A DNA stretch of 42,583 bases from Anaerolinea sp. (GTDB taxonomy: Bacteria > Chloroflexota > Anaerolineae > Anaerolineales > Villigracilaceae). Numbering within the stretch: position 1 is the first letter of the stretch; every line of letters starts with the position of its first letter. Below, in pieces: positions 14,927 to 23,388 of this stretch. The notes under the pieces are model-generated. The model was not told the DNA's origin. It saw only the letters and a program-made list of their open reading frames with translations, and made no database searches. The stretch lies in the NCBI GenBank assembly GCA_020047815.1, contig JAIFNG010000114.1:1-42583 (forward strand), given 5' to 3'. The position numbers were made by a program, and so were the translations under genes.

Positions 14927-15466
14927 TTATTTGATCTGATCCCTCAAGAGCAACCCATTCCCCACCAGCCAAAGCATGGAGACAACCACAAGCGCTGACA
15001 TCAGGAACAGGCTGGAGAGTTCGAATGAGAGGGAAGGCAAGATCGGCATTTTAAATTGTGAGGCAGCCGGGAGCCTATCGAGCCAGGCTGTCCATTGGGT
15101 CTGCAATTGGATGAATACCCTGCCCAATGACGGAGCCGCCGGAAGAGGAAAAAGCCGGATCGCAAACGGCGCAGCGATCACAAGGGCGGCCAGGGCAATG
15201 GCGGCTTGCAGAGTCACAGTCAGAGGGAACCAGGCAGGAAGTTGGACTGGCAGACTTCGGGGCGACGTGAACGGCGCGGCGAGAGATCGGGTCAATGCCA
15301 GATCAGGCAGAGATTCCAATTCGGAAAATAAAGCCTGAAGATCTGTTAAACGCGCCGAACATTCCCCGCAGGAAATTAAATGCGCCTCGATCTGCGCGCG
15401 CTCACTGGCGGCTTCGTCCAAATATTCATTCAGCTGCACATCGGTAAGGTGGTCAGTCAGGTGCAT
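14927..15466 (-). CDS. zinc-finger anti-sigma factor, single-pass or two-pass membrane protein
   Basis: A 179-residue protein of the ZAS type. The N-terminal domain holds the H..C..C zinc site (His29, Cys33, Cys36 in EAHLISCGECSARL), the usual sigma-binding module of ECF anti-sigma factors. A hydrophobic segment near residues 84-108 and a second near 150-172 place the rest in or across the membrane, with an outside loop between them. It overlaps the sigma gene by 14 bases, so the two are made together. It presumably holds the sigma factor inactive until an envelope signal arrives; the signal is unknown. Confidence 0.88.
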   Translation of the reverse strand: MHLTDHLTDVQLNEYLDEAASERAQIEAHLISCGECSARLTDLQALFSELESLPDLALTRSLAAPFTSPRSLPVQLPAWFPLTVTLQAAIALAALVIAAPFAIRLFPLPAAPSLGRVFIQLQTQWTAWLDRLPAASQFKMPILPSLSFELSSLFLMSALVVVSMLWLVGNGLLLRDQIK

Positions 15467-15989
15467 GGAGTTTCTCCGCCAAAATTTTGCGGGCGCGGAA
15501 GAGATGGCTCTTCACGTCGCTCAACGGGATGTTTAGCTGCACGGCAATTTCATCGTAGGACATTTCCTGAAAATGACGCAGTTCAATGACAAGACGATAA
15601 TTTGCTGGCAGGGAGGCGAGTGCCCCGCGAATTTGCCCGTTTCTTTCGTTCGTCTCGACCACTGATTCCGGCCTTTGCGCCTGATCGGCATCCCGTTCAT
15701 CATCGAGTTCAGTGGTGACTTTTTGAGACTCGAGATGATTTAAGCAAAGGTTGGCAGCCACACGCCGGATCCACGGGCTGAACTCGCGGTCAACATCAAA
15801 GGTATGGATGCGGTCATAAGCACGAATGAAGGCCTCCTGGGCAAGGTCTTCGGCTTCACCACGTTCATGCAGAATGCGATAACAGACATTGAACACAGCG
15901 ACTTGATGGCGCGTAACAAGCTCGCCATACGCCCCGCTCTCACCGCGACGGGCTTTTAGGATCAGGTCGCGGTCAGTAGGCGTATTCAT
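15453..15989 (-). CDS. ECF-type RNA polymerase sigma factor
   Basis: A 178-residue ECF sigma factor. Region 2 is clear (YGELVTRHQVAVFNVCYRIL, then EDLAQEAFIRAYDRIHTFD and FSPWIRRVAANLCLNHL). Region 4 follows an acidic linker (ALASLPANYRLVIELRHFQEMSYDEIAVQLNIPLSDVKSHLFRARKIL), with a normal helix-turn-helix. The cognate anti-sigma gene overlaps its 3' end by 14 bases. A -10 like box ends 6 bases before the ATG and there is no ribosome binding site, so the message should be leaderless. The upstream sequence has CAACTTT and, further on, CTGTAA, which could be an autoregulated ECF promoter. Downstream same-strand genes are the likely targets. Confidence 0.93.
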   Translation of the reverse strand: MNTPTDRDLILKARRGESGAYGELVTRHQVAVFNVCYRILHERGEAEDLAQEAFIRAYDRIHTFDVDREFSPWIRRVAANLCLNHLESQKVTTELDDERDADQAQRPESVVETNERNGQIRGALASLPANYRLVIELRHFQEMSYDEIAVQLNIPLSDVKSHLFRARKILAEKLHAPD

Positions 15990-15995
15990 GGCTAA

Positions 15996-16010
15996 ATTGT
16001 ATTACAGGTT
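15996..16010 (-). promoter_or_regulatory. promoter element of the ECF sigma gene
   Basis: On the minus strand AACCTGTAATACAAT ends 6 bases before the sigma factor ATG. TACAAT can serve as a housekeeping -10; alternatively CTGTAA with CAACTTT at about 16022-16028 could be an ECF-type promoter. The first 14 bases recur, with one change, at 14108-14121. Confidence 0.45.
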
Positions 16011-16178
16011 TGGGTCTGGAAAAGTTGCAGGGCTGAACCACAGATCTCGATCCTGCCTGTCCAGTGAGGGCAGGCACAACTGAACAAAATCCCCGCGCAG
16101 GAATCCTGTCTTCAGCGCTTTGGCAGCCTGCGATATTCGGCTCAGGCTGGTCAGGTAGATATTGCCCGGCAAAAATCA

Positions 16179-16206
16179 TTGACTCATTTCATTTTTCAGG
16201 TAGAAT
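16179..16206 (+). promoter_or_regulatory. promoter of the arginine leader and argG operon
   Basis: TTGACT (16179-16184), a 16-base spacer, TAGAAT (16201-16206). The leader peptide ATG begins 10 bases after the -10 box, so the RNA would carry only about 3-5 bases before it. The stretch from 16011 to 16178 between this promoter and the sigma gene shows no gene. Confidence 0.75.
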
Positions 16207-16216
16207 ACCGCCCATC

Positions 16217-16294
16217 ATGTTCATAAAGTTTGCGCTGCCTCGTACACGTCGTCCCCAACCCACTTCCCTGAGAAGGTCGGGAGCTTTTCGTTAG
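16217..16294 (+). CDS. arginine-rich leader peptide of an attenuator
   Basis: A 25-codon reading frame from ATG 16217 to TAG 16292-16294. Six of 25 residues are Arg: R9, R11, R12 (CGT codons), R19, R20 (AGA AGG) and R25. It starts just after a good promoter and ends about 50 bases before an intrinsic terminator that precedes argG. This is the arrangement of ribosome-mediated attenuation: when charged tRNA-Arg is scarce, the ribosome stalls at R9-R12 and the following RNA can refold. GAAGG..GGG (16272-16281), within and after codons 19-20, can pair with CCC.CCTTC (16349-16357), the left arm and loop of the terminator, and would act as antiterminator. Translation would start on a nearly leaderless RNA. 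Inference from sequence only. Confidence 0.75.
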   Translation: MFIKFALPRTRRPQPTSLRRSGAFR

Positions 16295-16342
16295 GATGAC
16301 ATGAACGCAAGCATGCGCTGAAACACACGCACAGTTCAACCC

Positions 16343-16378
16343 AAACAGCCCTCCTTCACGGAGGGCTGTTTTTATTTT
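16343..16378 (+). terminator. attenuator terminator upstream of argG
   Basis: AAACAGCCCTCC (16343-16354), loop TTCAC, GGAGGGCTGTTT (16360-16371), followed by TTATTTT: a 12-bp perfect stem with a T-rich tail. It lies between the Arg leader peptide and argG, 45 bases before the argG start, so it can stop transcription of the operon rather than end an upstream gene. Confidence 0.9.
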
Positions 16379-16422
16379 ACCCACAGTAACGACCGAAGTC
16401 ATTACTACACAAGGAGAAACAA

Positions 16423-17694
16423 ATGAACCCCAAATCAAAACCTCAAATCAAGAAAGTTGTCCTCGCCTATTCAGGCGGACTGGACACGTCCGTGATCGTC
16501 CCATGGCTCAAGGAAAACTACGCCTGTGAAGTGGTCTGCTTCTGTGCAGACGTGGGCCAGAGTGACGAGGATCTACGCCTGCTGGAAGGCAAGGCGATCA
16601 AGAGCGGCGCAAGCGAATTTATACTGCATGACATGAAAGAAGAGTTTGCGGAGGATTATCTCTTCCCCATGCTCAAAGCGGGGGCGGTCTATGAACACAA
16701 GTATTTATTGGGCACATCAGTTGCCCGTCCTTTAATTGCAAAACATCTCGTGGAAGTCGCCCACCAAACCGGCGCGGATGCGATCTGTCATGGCGCCACA
16801 GGCAAAGGCAATGACCAGGTGCGCTTTGAGCTCACCGTCATGGCGCTTGACCCGCGCCTTAAGATCATCGCTCCCTGGCGAGAGTGGGACATCCGCTCCC
16901 GTGAAGACGCGATCGCCTACGCCGAAAAACACAACGTACCCGTGACCGCCACCATCAAATCCATTTACAGCCGCGACTCAAATATCTGGCATCTCTCGCA
17001 TGAAGGCGGCCTGCTCGAAGACCCGTGGAATGAGCCCGAAGAATCCATGTTCCAAATGTCCACTTCGCCTGAAAACGCGCCCGACGAAGCCGAATATGTG
17101 GAAATCGAATTTGAGACCGGCAACCCCATTTCGGTCAACGGAGAAAAACTTTCGCCCGCAAAGATCGTTGAAACCCTCAACGCCATCGGCGGCGCGCACG
17201 GCATTGGGCGGGTTGACCTCGTTGAGAATCGTCTGGTCGGAATGAAGTCACATGGTGTGTATGAAACCCCCGGCGGCACCATTCTGCTTTATGCCCACCG
17301 CGAACTTGAATCCCTGGTCCTTGACCGCCAGACCATCAACTTCAAACAGGTTGCCGCCGTCAAATATGCCGAACTAACCTACGACGGTCTTTGGTTCACC
17401 CCGCTGCGCGAAGCCCTCGATGCCTTCGTCAACTCGACGCAAGGTCCCGTGACAGGCGTTGTGCGGCTCAAACTTTACAAGGGCAACATCATCGTCGCAG
17501 GACGCAAGTCATCCTTCAGCCTTTACCGCGAAGACTTCGCCACCTTCGGACAGGAGGATGTTTACGACCAGAGTCACGCCGAAGGATTCATCCGCCTCTT
17601 CGGTCTCAGTCTTAAAGTCCGCGCCATGAACGGACTGCCCATCTCAGGTCTCGACATGCCGAAGCCTGATTATTCGAAATTCAAGAGAGATTAA
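16423..17694 (+). CDS. argG: argininosuccinate synthase
   Basis: A 423-residue enzyme joining citrulline and aspartate with ATP to give argininosuccinate, the penultimate step of arginine synthesis. The N-terminal ATP-pyrophosphatase loop AYSGGLDTS (15-23) is intact, followed by [12 protein letters not shown], the [14 protein letters not shown] segment, [15 protein letters not shown] and APWREWD, and in the C-terminal half [19 protein letters not shown] lies 6 bases before the ATG. It is the first structural gene of the LysW cluster, under control of the upstream leader/terminator. The next gene, argH, starts 63 bases on. Confidence 0.97.
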   Translation: MNPKSKPQIKKVVLAYSGGLDTSVIVPWLKENYACEVVCFCADVGQSDEDLRLLEGKAIKSGASEFILHDMKEEFAEDYLFPMLKAGAVYEHKYLLGTSVARPLIAKHLVEVAHQTGADAICHGATGKGNDQVRFELTVMALDPRLKIIAPWREWDIRSREDAIAYAEKHNVPVTATIKSIYSRDSNIWHLSHEGGLLEDPWNEPEESMFQMSTSPENAPDEAEYVEIEFETGNPISVNGEKLSPAKIVETLNAIGGAHGIGRVDLVENRLVGMKSHGVYETPGGTILLYAHRELESLVLDRQTINFKQVAAVKYAELTYDGLWFTPLREALDAFVNSTQGPVTGVVRLKLYKGNIIVAGRKSSFSLYREDFATFGQEDVYDQSHAEGFIRLFGLSLKVRAMNGLPISGLDMPKPDYSKFKRD

Positions 17695-17757
17695 TTCACT
17701 TCCTCTCCAGACCCTCTCCTGCGGGAAATGATCTGGAGAGGGATAAAGGAGCAACAC

Positions 17758-19119
17758 ATGACCCTTTGGGGCGGACGCTTTTCGATCAAACTCAACGACC
17801 AGGCATGGGACTTGAATTCCTCGCTGCCTGTTGACCAGCGCATGGCTCTTCAGGATGTGGATGGGAGTCTGGCATGGGCAAATGCCTTGCACAAGGCGGG
17901 CGTATTGCTGGATGAAGAACACGCGCAGATCACCCAGGGGCTGGGCACCGTCCGGGAAGAATTCGTTTCGGGACAGTTTTCCTTCGTCCCCACTGACGAG
18001 GATATCCACACCGCCGTTGAACGCCGCCTGACCGAGGTGATCGGCGCAACCGCCGGCAAACTGCACACCGGCCGCAGCCGCAATGACCAGGTTGCCACAG
18101 ATTTCCGCTTGTGGATGTTGGGCGCGATCCCGGAACTGGATGCCGCGCTGAAAGACCTGCAATCGGCATTGGTGGAGCAGGCTGAACTGGCAGGCGAGAC
18201 TCTCATGCCGGGTTACACCCACCTGCAGCGCGCCCAGCCAATTCTGCTGGCACACTGGTGGCTGAGCCACTTCCATCCGCTGCAACGTGACTGCGAACGG
18301 CTTGCTGACCTGATCAAACGGGTTTCCATTTTGCCGCTGGGATGCGGCGCCCTGGCTGGCACCCCCGTGGCTGTGGATCGCGCAGAACTGGCTGGCTCGC
18401 TTAATTTTCTGGAAGCCTCCCAAAACAGCCTCGACTCTGTCTCGGACCGCGACTTTGCCGCTGAGTATTTATTCTGCGCCACCATGACGGGCATTCACCT
18501 CAGCAAACTTGCCGAGCAAATCGTTTTATATACCAGCGCCGAGTTTGGATTCTTTGAGTTGTCGGATGCATTCTCCACAGGGTCAAGCCTGATGCCGCAG
18601 AAGAAAAATCCGGATGTGTTTGAATTGACACGCGGCAAGGCCGGCACATTAATTGGAATGCTGACCGGGCTGCTTGCCACACTCAAGGGCCTGCCCTCGA
18701 CCTATGACAAGGACCTGCAGGAGGATAAGCAGCCGGTCTTCACGGCCACAGACACCCTGCTGGCAATCCTGCCTGTCATTGCCGGCGCACTCCGGACCAT
18801 CAGCGCCAGACCCGGGAGGATGCGCGCCGCCATTGACTCGTTCATGATGGCAACCGACCTGGCAGATTACCTGGTCGGCAAGGGGATTCCCTTCCGTGAA
18901 ACCCACGTGATGGCAGGCAAAGCCGTGCGCCTGGCTGGAGAGAAAAATACAGGGTTGGAGGAACTGCCGCTTGAAGCGTACCAGGCTCTCTGCCCTGCAT
19001 TTGAAGCGGATGTATATCAGGTTTTCGACCCAATGACATCCGTTGAAAAAAGAAATGCGATCGGCGGCACGAGTCCGCAATCTGTAAAAAATCAAATCAA
19101 AAAGATCAAAGGAGAATAA
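17758..19119 (+). CDS. argH: argininosuccinate lyase
   Basis: A 453-residue member of the fumarase/aspartase superfamily that splits argininosuccinate into arginine and fumarate. Family marks: LWGGRFS at the start, TGRSRNDQVATDFRLW, PGYTHLQRAQPILLAHW and the mobile catalytic loop GSSLMPQKKNPD, which holds the catalytic Ser. I chose ATG 17758, which has AAAGGAG 7-8 bases upstream; an in-frame ATG at 17728 would add ten non-homologous residues. It lies directly before lysW (3 bases from stop to ATG), so arginine completion and the carrier-bound steps are translationally close. Confidence 0.97.
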   Translation: MTLWGGRFSIKLNDQAWDLNSSLPVDQRMALQDVDGSLAWANALHKAGVLLDEEHAQITQGLGTVREEFVSGQFSFVPTDEDIHTAVERRLTEVIGATAGKLHTGRSRNDQVATDFRLWMLGAIPELDAALKDLQSALVEQAELAGETLMPGYTHLQRAQPILLAHWWLSHFHPLQRDCERLADLIKRVSILPLGCGALAGTPVAVDRAELAGSLNFLEASQNSLDSVSDRDFAAEYLFCATMTGIHLSKLAEQIVLYTSAEFGFFELSDAFSTGSSLMPQKKNPDVFELTRGKAGTLIGMLTGLLATLKGLPSTYDKDLQEDKQPVFTATDTLLAILPVIAGALRTISARPGRMRAAIDSFMMATDLADYLVGKGIPFRETHVMAGKAVRLAGEKNTGLEELPLEAYQALCPAFEADVYQVFDPMTSVEKRNAIGGTSPQSVKNQIKKIKGE

Positions 19120-19122
19120 ATT

Positions 19123-19293
19123 ATGTCTACTGTTATCTGTCCCGAATGTGAAGCCGAAATCACCCCGGATGCTGGAACCGAAGTGGGTGAGATCATCGTC
19201 TGCTCTGATTGCGGTGTTGACCTTGAGGTGATCTCGGTTGATCCCGCTGCCGTCCAACTCGCGCCCATGGAACAGGAAGATTGGGGTGAATAG
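19123..19293 (+). CDS. lysW: amino-group carrier protein LysW
   Basis: A 56-residue acidic protein. Two Cys pairs (Cys6/Cys9 and Cys27/Cys30 in VICPEC and IVCSDC) form a zinc ribbon, and the chain ends in the hallmark EDWGE, whose last Glu56 is the attachment site. In known systems LysX links the alpha-amino group of 2-aminoadipate or glutamate to the gamma-carboxyl of this Glu; the whole protein then serves as protecting group and handle while LysZ, LysY, LysJ and LysK act. The start has GGAG about 8 bases upstream and lies 3 bases after argH. The next gene is lysX. Confidence 0.96.
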   Translation: MSTVICPECEAEITPDAGTEVGEIIVCSDCGVDLEVISVDPAAVQLAPMEQEDWGE

Positions 19294-19306
19294 GCAGCGG
19301 GCGATC

Positions 19307-19349
19307 GGTCATGGGCGCTGGAACGGTCTGTCCCCCACTGCCCACGACC
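19307..19349 (+). promoter_or_regulatory. hairpin between lysW and lysX
   Basis: GGTCATGGGC (19307-19316) can pair with GCCCACGACC (19340-19349) with one mismatch. There is no T-run. It may protect the 3' end of a lysW-containing message or lower expression of the downstream enzymes relative to the carrier protein; this is inference. Confidence 0.35.
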
Positions 19350-19365
19350 ATCCCATGGAGACATT

Positions 19366-20238
19366 ATGCAGCGACGATTAAAAATAGGTGTCCTTTATTC
19401 CCGCGTGCGCGTCGAAGAGAAATGGATCTTCGGCGCGATGGAAAAACGCGGCATCGATTATGACCGCCTCGATGACCGCGCCATTCATTTTGATCTGGAT
19501 GCCCCTGAGCATTGGCAGAAGTATGACGCAGTACTGGAGCGAAGCATTAGTTACAACAGCGGACTCTATGCACTGCGCCTGTTGAATGCGTTTGGCGTGC
19601 CGACTGTGAACACCGCTTCAGTGGCGGAGATCTGCGGCGACAAATTGATGACCAGCGCCGTACTTGCCCGGGATGGGATCCCCCAGCCCCACAATGCGAC
19701 CGCTTTTACGCCCGAAGCGGCATTGGAAGCGATCGAGGCCTTCGGCTACCCCGTGGTCCTGAAGCCGGTCGTTGGTTCGTGGGGGCGATTGCTGGCAAAG
19801 GTCAATGACCGTGATGCGGCAGAGGCGGTACTGGAGCATAAATCCACACTGGGCTCGGTGCAGCATTCGGTCTTTTATATTCAGGAATACATCGAGAAGC
19901 CCGGGCGCGACATCCGCGCGATCATCATCGGCGACCGTGTCTTGACGGCAATGTACCGCAAATCTGAACATTGGATCACCAACACAGCGCGCGGCGGAGA
20001 AGGGGAGGTTTGCCCCATCACGCCTGAGATCGAAGACCTGTGCCTGCGCGCTGCAAAGGCTGTAGGCGGCGGCGTGCTGGCAGTGGACCTGGTTGAACAT
20101 CCTCAAAAGGGACTGATGGTGAACGAGATCAATCACACCATGGAATTTCACACCATGCAGCCCGTGAGCGGCATTGACATTGCCGGGGAGATCGTTGAGT
20201 TCGTAATGGCAAATGCAAGGATGAAGGATAAAGCGTGA
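19366..20238 (+). CDS. lysX: LysW ligase (LysX/ArgX type, ATP-grasp)
   Basis: A 290-residue ATP-grasp enzyme of the RimK/LysX group that uses ATP to join the amino group of glutamate and/or 2-aminoadipate to the C-terminal Glu of LysW. Features: [15 protein letters not shown] at the start, [34 protein letters not shown] (ATP-grasp), [18 protein letters not shown], and the metal/substrate end [30 protein letters not shown] precedes the ATG. Position next to argG/argH favours glutamate as substrate (ornithine/arginine route), i.e. an ArgX role, but substrate choice cannot be fixed from sequence by eye; dual use is possible. Confidence 0.93.
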   Translation: MQRRLKIGVLYSRVRVEEKWIFGAMEKRGIDYDRLDDRAIHFDLDAPEHWQKYDAVLERSISYNSGLYALRLLNAFGVPTVNTASVAEICGDKLMTSAVLARDGIPQPHNATAFTPEAALEAIEAFGYPVVLKPVVGSWGRLLAKVNDRDAAEAVLEHKSTLGSVQHSVFYIQEYIEKPGRDIRAIIIGDRVLTAMYRKSEHWITNTARGGEGEVCPITPEIEDLCLRAAKAVGGGVLAVDLVEHPQKGLMVNEINHTMEFHTMQPVSGIDIAGEIVEFVMANARMKDKA

Positions 20239-20292
20239 TGGCGCGGCGTGTTCGATCGTATGCCGCACTCATTTGAAAAGGAGCAATTATCA

Positions 20293-21327
20293 ATGACGAC
20301 AGTATCCATTATTGGCGGTTCAGGTTACGGGGGCGGTGAGTTGCTGCGCCTCCTGCTGGGACACCCTGCCGTGGAGATCAGGCAGGTCACTTCGCGCTCG
20401 CATGTGGGTGAATATGTGTATCAGACCCACCCCAATCTACGAAAGCGCACACAATTGAAGTTTAGCGACCCGACACAAATGGAGCCTGTGGATGTGTTAT
20501 TCCTGGCCCAGCCGCATGGACAGGCGCAAAAGCACATTGAGGAATATGTCAAACTCGGCACAAAAATTATTGACCTCGCGGCGGATTTCCGTTTGCGGGA
20601 TGCGGAACTTTACGAAAAATGGTACGGCGAAAAACACGCCGCGCCGGAGTGGTTAAACAAGTTTGTGTATGGACTTCCCGAACTTCACCGCGCCGAAATG
20701 GCTGCGGCGAATTACATCAGCGGGGTGGGCTGCAATGCCACGGCGGGCAATCTCGCGCTGCTGCCGCTGGTCAAGGCGGATTTGCTGGATCCATCCTCTC
20801 CAATTTTCATCGAGATCAAAGTGGGGTCATCGGAAGGCGGCGCAGAAGGGAACTCCGGTTCACTCCACGCGGAACGCGCCAATGTCATTCGAACTTTTTC
20901 TGCGTTTGGTCATCGCCACACAGCGGAAGTGATCCAGGAAATGGGCGTTAAGGATGTCTCGCTCACCATGACCGCCGTGGACCTGGTGCGCGGAGTGCTG
21001 GCGACAGCACATGCCAGGGTAAAGCAGGGCGTGGCAACAAAAGATCTGTGGAAAGCATACCGCGCCGTGGCCAATGAAAATCCGTTCGTGCGTGTGGTCA
21101 GGGAACAGCGTGGAATTTACCGCGTCCCGGAGCCGAAGATCCTGTCCGGCTCAAATTACGCGGATCTGGGCTTTGAACTGGACGAGAGCAACGGGCACAT
21201 TGTGTCAATGTGCGCGATCGACAACCTGATGAAGGGTGCAGCTGGTTCGGCAGTTCAATGTATGAATCTGATGATGGGCTGGGATGAGACGCTGGGCCTG
21301 GAGTTCGCGGGACTGCATCCGATCTAG
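20293..21327 (+). CDS. argC: [LysW]-glutamyl/aminoadipyl phosphate reductase (ArgC/LysY)
   Basis: A 344-residue NADPH-dependent reductase of the ArgC/LysY family that turns the LysW-bound acyl phosphate into the semialdehyde. The nucleotide-binding GGSGYGGGELLRLLLGHP lies at 8-25; catalytic Cys147 sits in SGVGCNATA, the form typical of LysY-type enzymes (acetyl-pathway ArgC usually has PGCYPT). EGNSGSLHAERANVIRTFSAFGHRHTAEVIQE follows. I chose ATG 20293 because AAGGAG lies 9 bases upstream and the Rossmann strand starts there. It is followed 13 bases later by lysZ. Confidence 0.95.
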   Translation: MTTVSIIGGSGYGGGELLRLLLGHPAVEIRQVTSRSHVGEYVYQTHPNLRKRTQLKFSDPTQMEPVDVLFLAQPHGQAQKHIEEYVKLGTKIIDLAADFRLRDAELYEKWYGEKHAAPEWLNKFVYGLPELHRAEMAAANYISGVGCNATAGNLALLPLVKADLLDPSSPIFIEIKVGSSEGGAEGNSGSLHAERANVIRTFSAFGHRHTAEVIQEMGVKDVSLTMTAVDLVRGVLATAHARVKQGVATKDLWKAYRAVANENPFVRVVREQRGIYRVPEPKILSGSNYADLGFELDESNGHIVSMCAIDNLMKGAAGSAVQCMNLMMGWDETLGLEFAGLHPI

Positions 21328-21340
21328 GAATGAGAGATGA

Positions 21341-22171
21341 ATGATGAACATTGCGCGTGAAATACCAATTACTGTTGTAAAACTCGGCGGCACCGAAGGC
21401 GTGAATTTTTCCGCCATCTGTGCAGATGCCGTGGGATTGTTGAAACAGGGCATGCAGCTTGTCTTTGTGCATGGCGGGTCGGCGGAGGCAAATGCACTGG
21501 GTGAGGGACTGGGCACACCCCCGAAGATGATCACTTCGCCTTCGGGCTACAGTTCACGCTACACCGACCGCAAGACGCTTGAGATCTTTTTGATGGCAGT
21601 GAATGGCAAGGTCAATTCATTGTTGACCGAGCAATTGCAAATGATGGGTGTCAATGCTTTTGGCTTGTGCGGGCTTGATGGAAAACTAATGCAAGCCATG
21701 CGCAAGGATTCCATTCAGAGCATTGAAAACGGCAAGCGCAAGATCATCCGTGACGACTACACGGGCAGGATCGAAACCGTCAACCGCGAATTGCTGTTGA
21801 TGCTGCTCAATGCGGGATACATGCCCGTTATTGCGCCGGTCGCGGTGAGTGAAAAAGGGGAAGCCCTCAATGTGGATGCAGACCGCGCCGCAGCGATGGT
21901 TGCCTCCGCGCTCAAGGCGGAAAATCTGCTTTTGTTGACGGCGGTGCCCGGGCTGATGAAGAATTTCCCCGACGAGTCCACGCTCATTCGGCAGCTGCCG
22001 CAGAGTCAACTTGCGGCGGCGAGTGAAGCGGCGCAGGGACGCATGAAGAAGAAAGTTCTCGGCGCGGAAGAAGCGCTCAAAGGCGGCGTGAGCCGTGTCA
22101 TTATCGCGGATGGACGAATTCAAGACCCAATTTCAAACGCCCTGGCAGGGAATGGAACGGTAATTCAATGA
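21341..22171 (+). CDS. lysZ: [LysW]-glutamate/aminoadipate kinase
   Basis: A 276-residue amino acid kinase of the ArgB/LysZ family that phosphorylates the side-chain carboxyl of the LysW-bound substrate. Visible motifs: TVVKLGGTEGVN, FVHGGSAEANALGE, an insertion-rich SGYSSRYTDRKTLEIFLMAVNGKVN segment typical of LysZ, GLDGKLM, GYMPVIAPVAVSEKGEALNVDADRAA and LLLLTAVPGL. Either of two adjacent ATGs (21341, 21344) may be the start. Its stop overlaps the ATG of lysJ by 4 bases (ATGA). Confidence 0.94.
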   Translation: MMNIAREIPITVVKLGGTEGVNFSAICADAVGLLKQGMQLVFVHGGSAEANALGEGLGTPPKMITSPSGYSSRYTDRKTLEIFLMAVNGKVNSLLTEQLQMMGVNAFGLCGLDGKLMQAMRKDSIQSIENGKRKIIRDDYTGRIETVNRELLLMLLNAGYMPVIAPVAVSEKGEALNVDADRAAAMVASALKAENLLLLTAVPGLMKNFPDESTLIRQLPQSQLAAASEAAQGRMKKKVLGAEEALKGGVSRVIIADGRIQDPISNALAGNGTVIQ

Positions 22172-23340
22172 ACGCACAACAGATCACAGATATTGAAAAT
22201 AAGCACACCTCTGGCGTGTATGCCAAACAATCCCTGACCATTGTCCGCGGCCAGGGTGCTTCCCTGTTCGATGCGGACGGCGTTGAATATTTGGATTGCT
22301 CATCAGGTCATGGGGTTGCCAACCTTGGTCACGCCCACCCGAAAATTGCGGAGGCGCTCTACAAGCAGGCGAACACGCTGATCACTTTATTCGAGTCTTT
22401 TCCAAACGACCAGCGCGCCATGTTGATGGAAAAGATCACGGCGCTTGTACCCGGCCTGGACAGGGTTTTCTTCTGCAACTCAGGCACCGAAGCAGTGGAG
22501 GCGGCAATGAAGTTCTCGCGCATCTCGACAGGACGCAGGAATTTTGTCGCTGCGATGCGGGCATTTCATGGTCGAACCTATGGATCCCTCTCTGCGACAT
22601 TCAACAAAAAATACCGTGAAGGCTTCGAGCCGCTCCTGCCCGGCGTTTCACATGTGGCATACAACAATATTGAAGCGCTGGAAAAAGCCGTGAACGAGGA
22701 AACAGCGGCTGTGATGCTCGAAGTGGTGCAGGGCGAAGGCGGCGTATACCCCGCAAGCGCGGAGTATATCCAGGCGGCGCGGAGGATCTGCGACGAGCGC
22801 GGCGCATTGCTGATCGTTGATGAGATCCAAACAGGCTTTGGCCGCACAGGCAGAATGTTTGCCATTCAGCATTTTGGCGTGACCCCTGACCTGTTGACCT
22901 GCGCCAAATCACTCGCGGGCGGCGTGCCAATGGGCGCGGTGTTGATCGGTGACAAAGTCAAAAACCTTGTCCCGGGCGTACATGGCTCCACCTTCGGCGG
23001 GAATCCGCTGTCGTGTGCGGCGGCAAATGCGGCGCTGGATGTCATCCTGGGTGAGGACCTGCCAGGTCAGGCAGCGCTAAAAGGCGCGTATCTCGTGGAA
23101 AAATTAAAGAAGATCGAAACCCCCAACATCCGTGAAGTGCGCGGATCAGGCTTGATGGTCGGCATTGAAATGAAACAAAAGGTTACGGCAACCATCAAGG
23201 CTCTGCAAGAGAAAAAAATCATCGCCTTGAATGCCGGCCTGACCGTGATCCGTCTCCTGCCGCCGCTGGTTATTACCTACGAGCAGATCGACCACCTGGT
23301 GGATGTGCTGAGCGAGGTCTTGACGCAGGAGGCTGGCTGA
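22168..23340 (+). CDS. lysJ: [LysW]-ornithine/lysine aminotransferase
   Basis: A 390-residue class III PLP aminotransferase of the ArgD/LysJ group, converting the LysW-bound semialdehyde to LysW-ornithine (or LysW-lysine) with glutamate as donor. Marks: [69 protein letters not shown] and the PLP lysine Lys247 in [14 protein letters not shown], then [15 protein letters not shown]. It overlaps lysZ by 4 bases and is followed 48 bases later by lysK. Confidence 0.95.
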   Translation: MNAQQITDIENKHTSGVYAKQSLTIVRGQGASLFDADGVEYLDCSSGHGVANLGHAHPKIAEALYKQANTLITLFESFPNDQRAMLMEKITALVPGLDRVFFCNSGTEAVEAAMKFSRISTGRRNFVAAMRAFHGRTYGSLSATFNKKYREGFEPLLPGVSHVAYNNIEALEKAVNEETAAVMLEVVQGEGGVYPASAEYIQAARRICDERGALLIVDEIQTGFGRTGRMFAIQHFGVTPDLLTCAKSLAGGVPMGAVLIGDKVKNLVPGVHGSTFGGNPLSCAAANAALDVILGEDLPGQAALKGAYLVEKLKKIETPNIREVRGSGLMVGIEMKQKVTATIKALQEKKIIALNAGLTVIRLLPPLVITYEQIDHLVDVLSEVLTQEAG

Positions 23341-23388
23341 TGGAGTGCGAAAAATGGGTTCCCCATTCTCCACATTCAGGAAACATCC

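Noticed and set aside
16011..16216. T-box leader upstream of argG
   Set aside because: No T-box sequence (TGGNACCGCG type) or specifier-loop structure was found; the Arg-rich frame and plain terminator explain the region.
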